In this document: piece by piece, positions 14,768 through 14,825 of the stretch | Layout of the letters: the number at the start of each line of letters is the position of its first letter | Position numbering within the stretch: the first letter of the stretch is position 1 | DNA from: RUG11867 sp964472425 | GTDB lineage: Bacteria; Bacillota_I; Bacilli_A; RF39; UBA660 | NCBI GenBank assembly: GCA_964472425.1 | Contig: CAYYLF010000034.1 | Span: forward strand, 1 to 14,825 | Length of the DNA: 14,825 nucleotides | Reading direction: 5' to 3' | Position numbers and translations under genes: made by a program | Notes under the pieces: generated by a model | Told to the model about the DNA's origin: nothing | The model's input: the letters and a program-made list of their open reading frames with translations, nothing else | The model's database searches: none

Positions 14768-14825
14768 GGCCTGTTGGTGAAGCGGTCTAACACATAGCCC
14801 TCTCAAGGCTACATACATGGGTTCA
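14768..14825 (+). tRNA. tRNA-Glu (anticodon CTC), 3' part beyond window
   Basis: The sequence follows the bacterial tRNA-Glu pattern: acceptor strand GGCCTGT (14768-14774), TGG then a D-arm GAAGCGG loop, anticodon stem TAGCC (14795-14799) with GGCTA (14807-14811), and a seven-base loop CTCTCAA. The anticodon CTC (14802-14804) reads GAG. The T-arm begins with GGGTTCA at the window edge, so the T-loop, acceptor 3' strand and CCA are missing. The CTC form is less common than TTC. The protein genes here use GAG heavily, which fits. Confidence 0.9.

Noticed and set aside
1..14825. Mycoplasma-type genetic code (TGA as tryptophan)
   Set aside because: Several well-defined genes, including SNF2, enolase and GyrI-like, end at TGA at the expected family length, and tryptophans are encoded by TGG.

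Overview
The window looks like a piece of chromosome from an uncultured, low-to-medium GC Gram-positive bacterium, most likely a gut-associated Bacilli/Mollicutes-like (RF39-type) Firmicute. Reasons: strong purine-rich ribosome binding sites, TATAAT promoters often with an extended TGn, short hairpin-plus-T terminators, a Firmicute-type metallo-hydrolase, a GyrI-like protein and a SipW-like signal peptidase, and a surface protein family I associate with such gut genomes. TGA is used as a stop, so this is not a Mycoplasma-type code. The taxonomic call is inference. Core genes share a codon style rich in GAC, GAG and TCG.

Layout. Left edge (1-441, minus): the 5' part of a TnpB (IS200/IS605/IS607 OrfB) gene runs off the window, with its own promoter and a hairpin that may mark the element's end. 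563-1440: a monocistronic short-chain dehydrogenase very close to UcpA, closed by a terminator whose T-tract runs into the next promoter. 1440-5224: a five-gene operon (lipoprotein, VanZ-like membrane protein with an outside domain, metallo-beta-lactamase-fold hydrolase, TfoX-N protein, GyrI-like protein) closed by a terminator. 5236-6481: a lone CofE-like (F420-0:glutamate ligase family) gene.

6482-9450 looks accessory: an AAA/DUF4143 ATPase behind a three-armed inverted repeat, a convergent XRE-type regulator, and a divergently transcribed surface protein whose base composition is patchy. Codon use here is more AT-rich than in the flanks.

9594-12842: a large SWIM/SNF2 helicase. 12873-14709: enolase followed by a SipW-like signal peptidase homologue whose nucleophile serine appears to be replaced by aspartate. 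14713-14825: a promoter and the first ~58 bases of tRNA-Glu(CTC), cut by the window edge.

No CRISPR array, rRNA or replication origin was seen. I do not see a complete new system. The points most worth following are the apparent loss of the signal-peptidase nucleophile, the alternating inverted repeat before the ATPase, the ATPase/XRE/surface-protein block, and the VanZ-containing operon.
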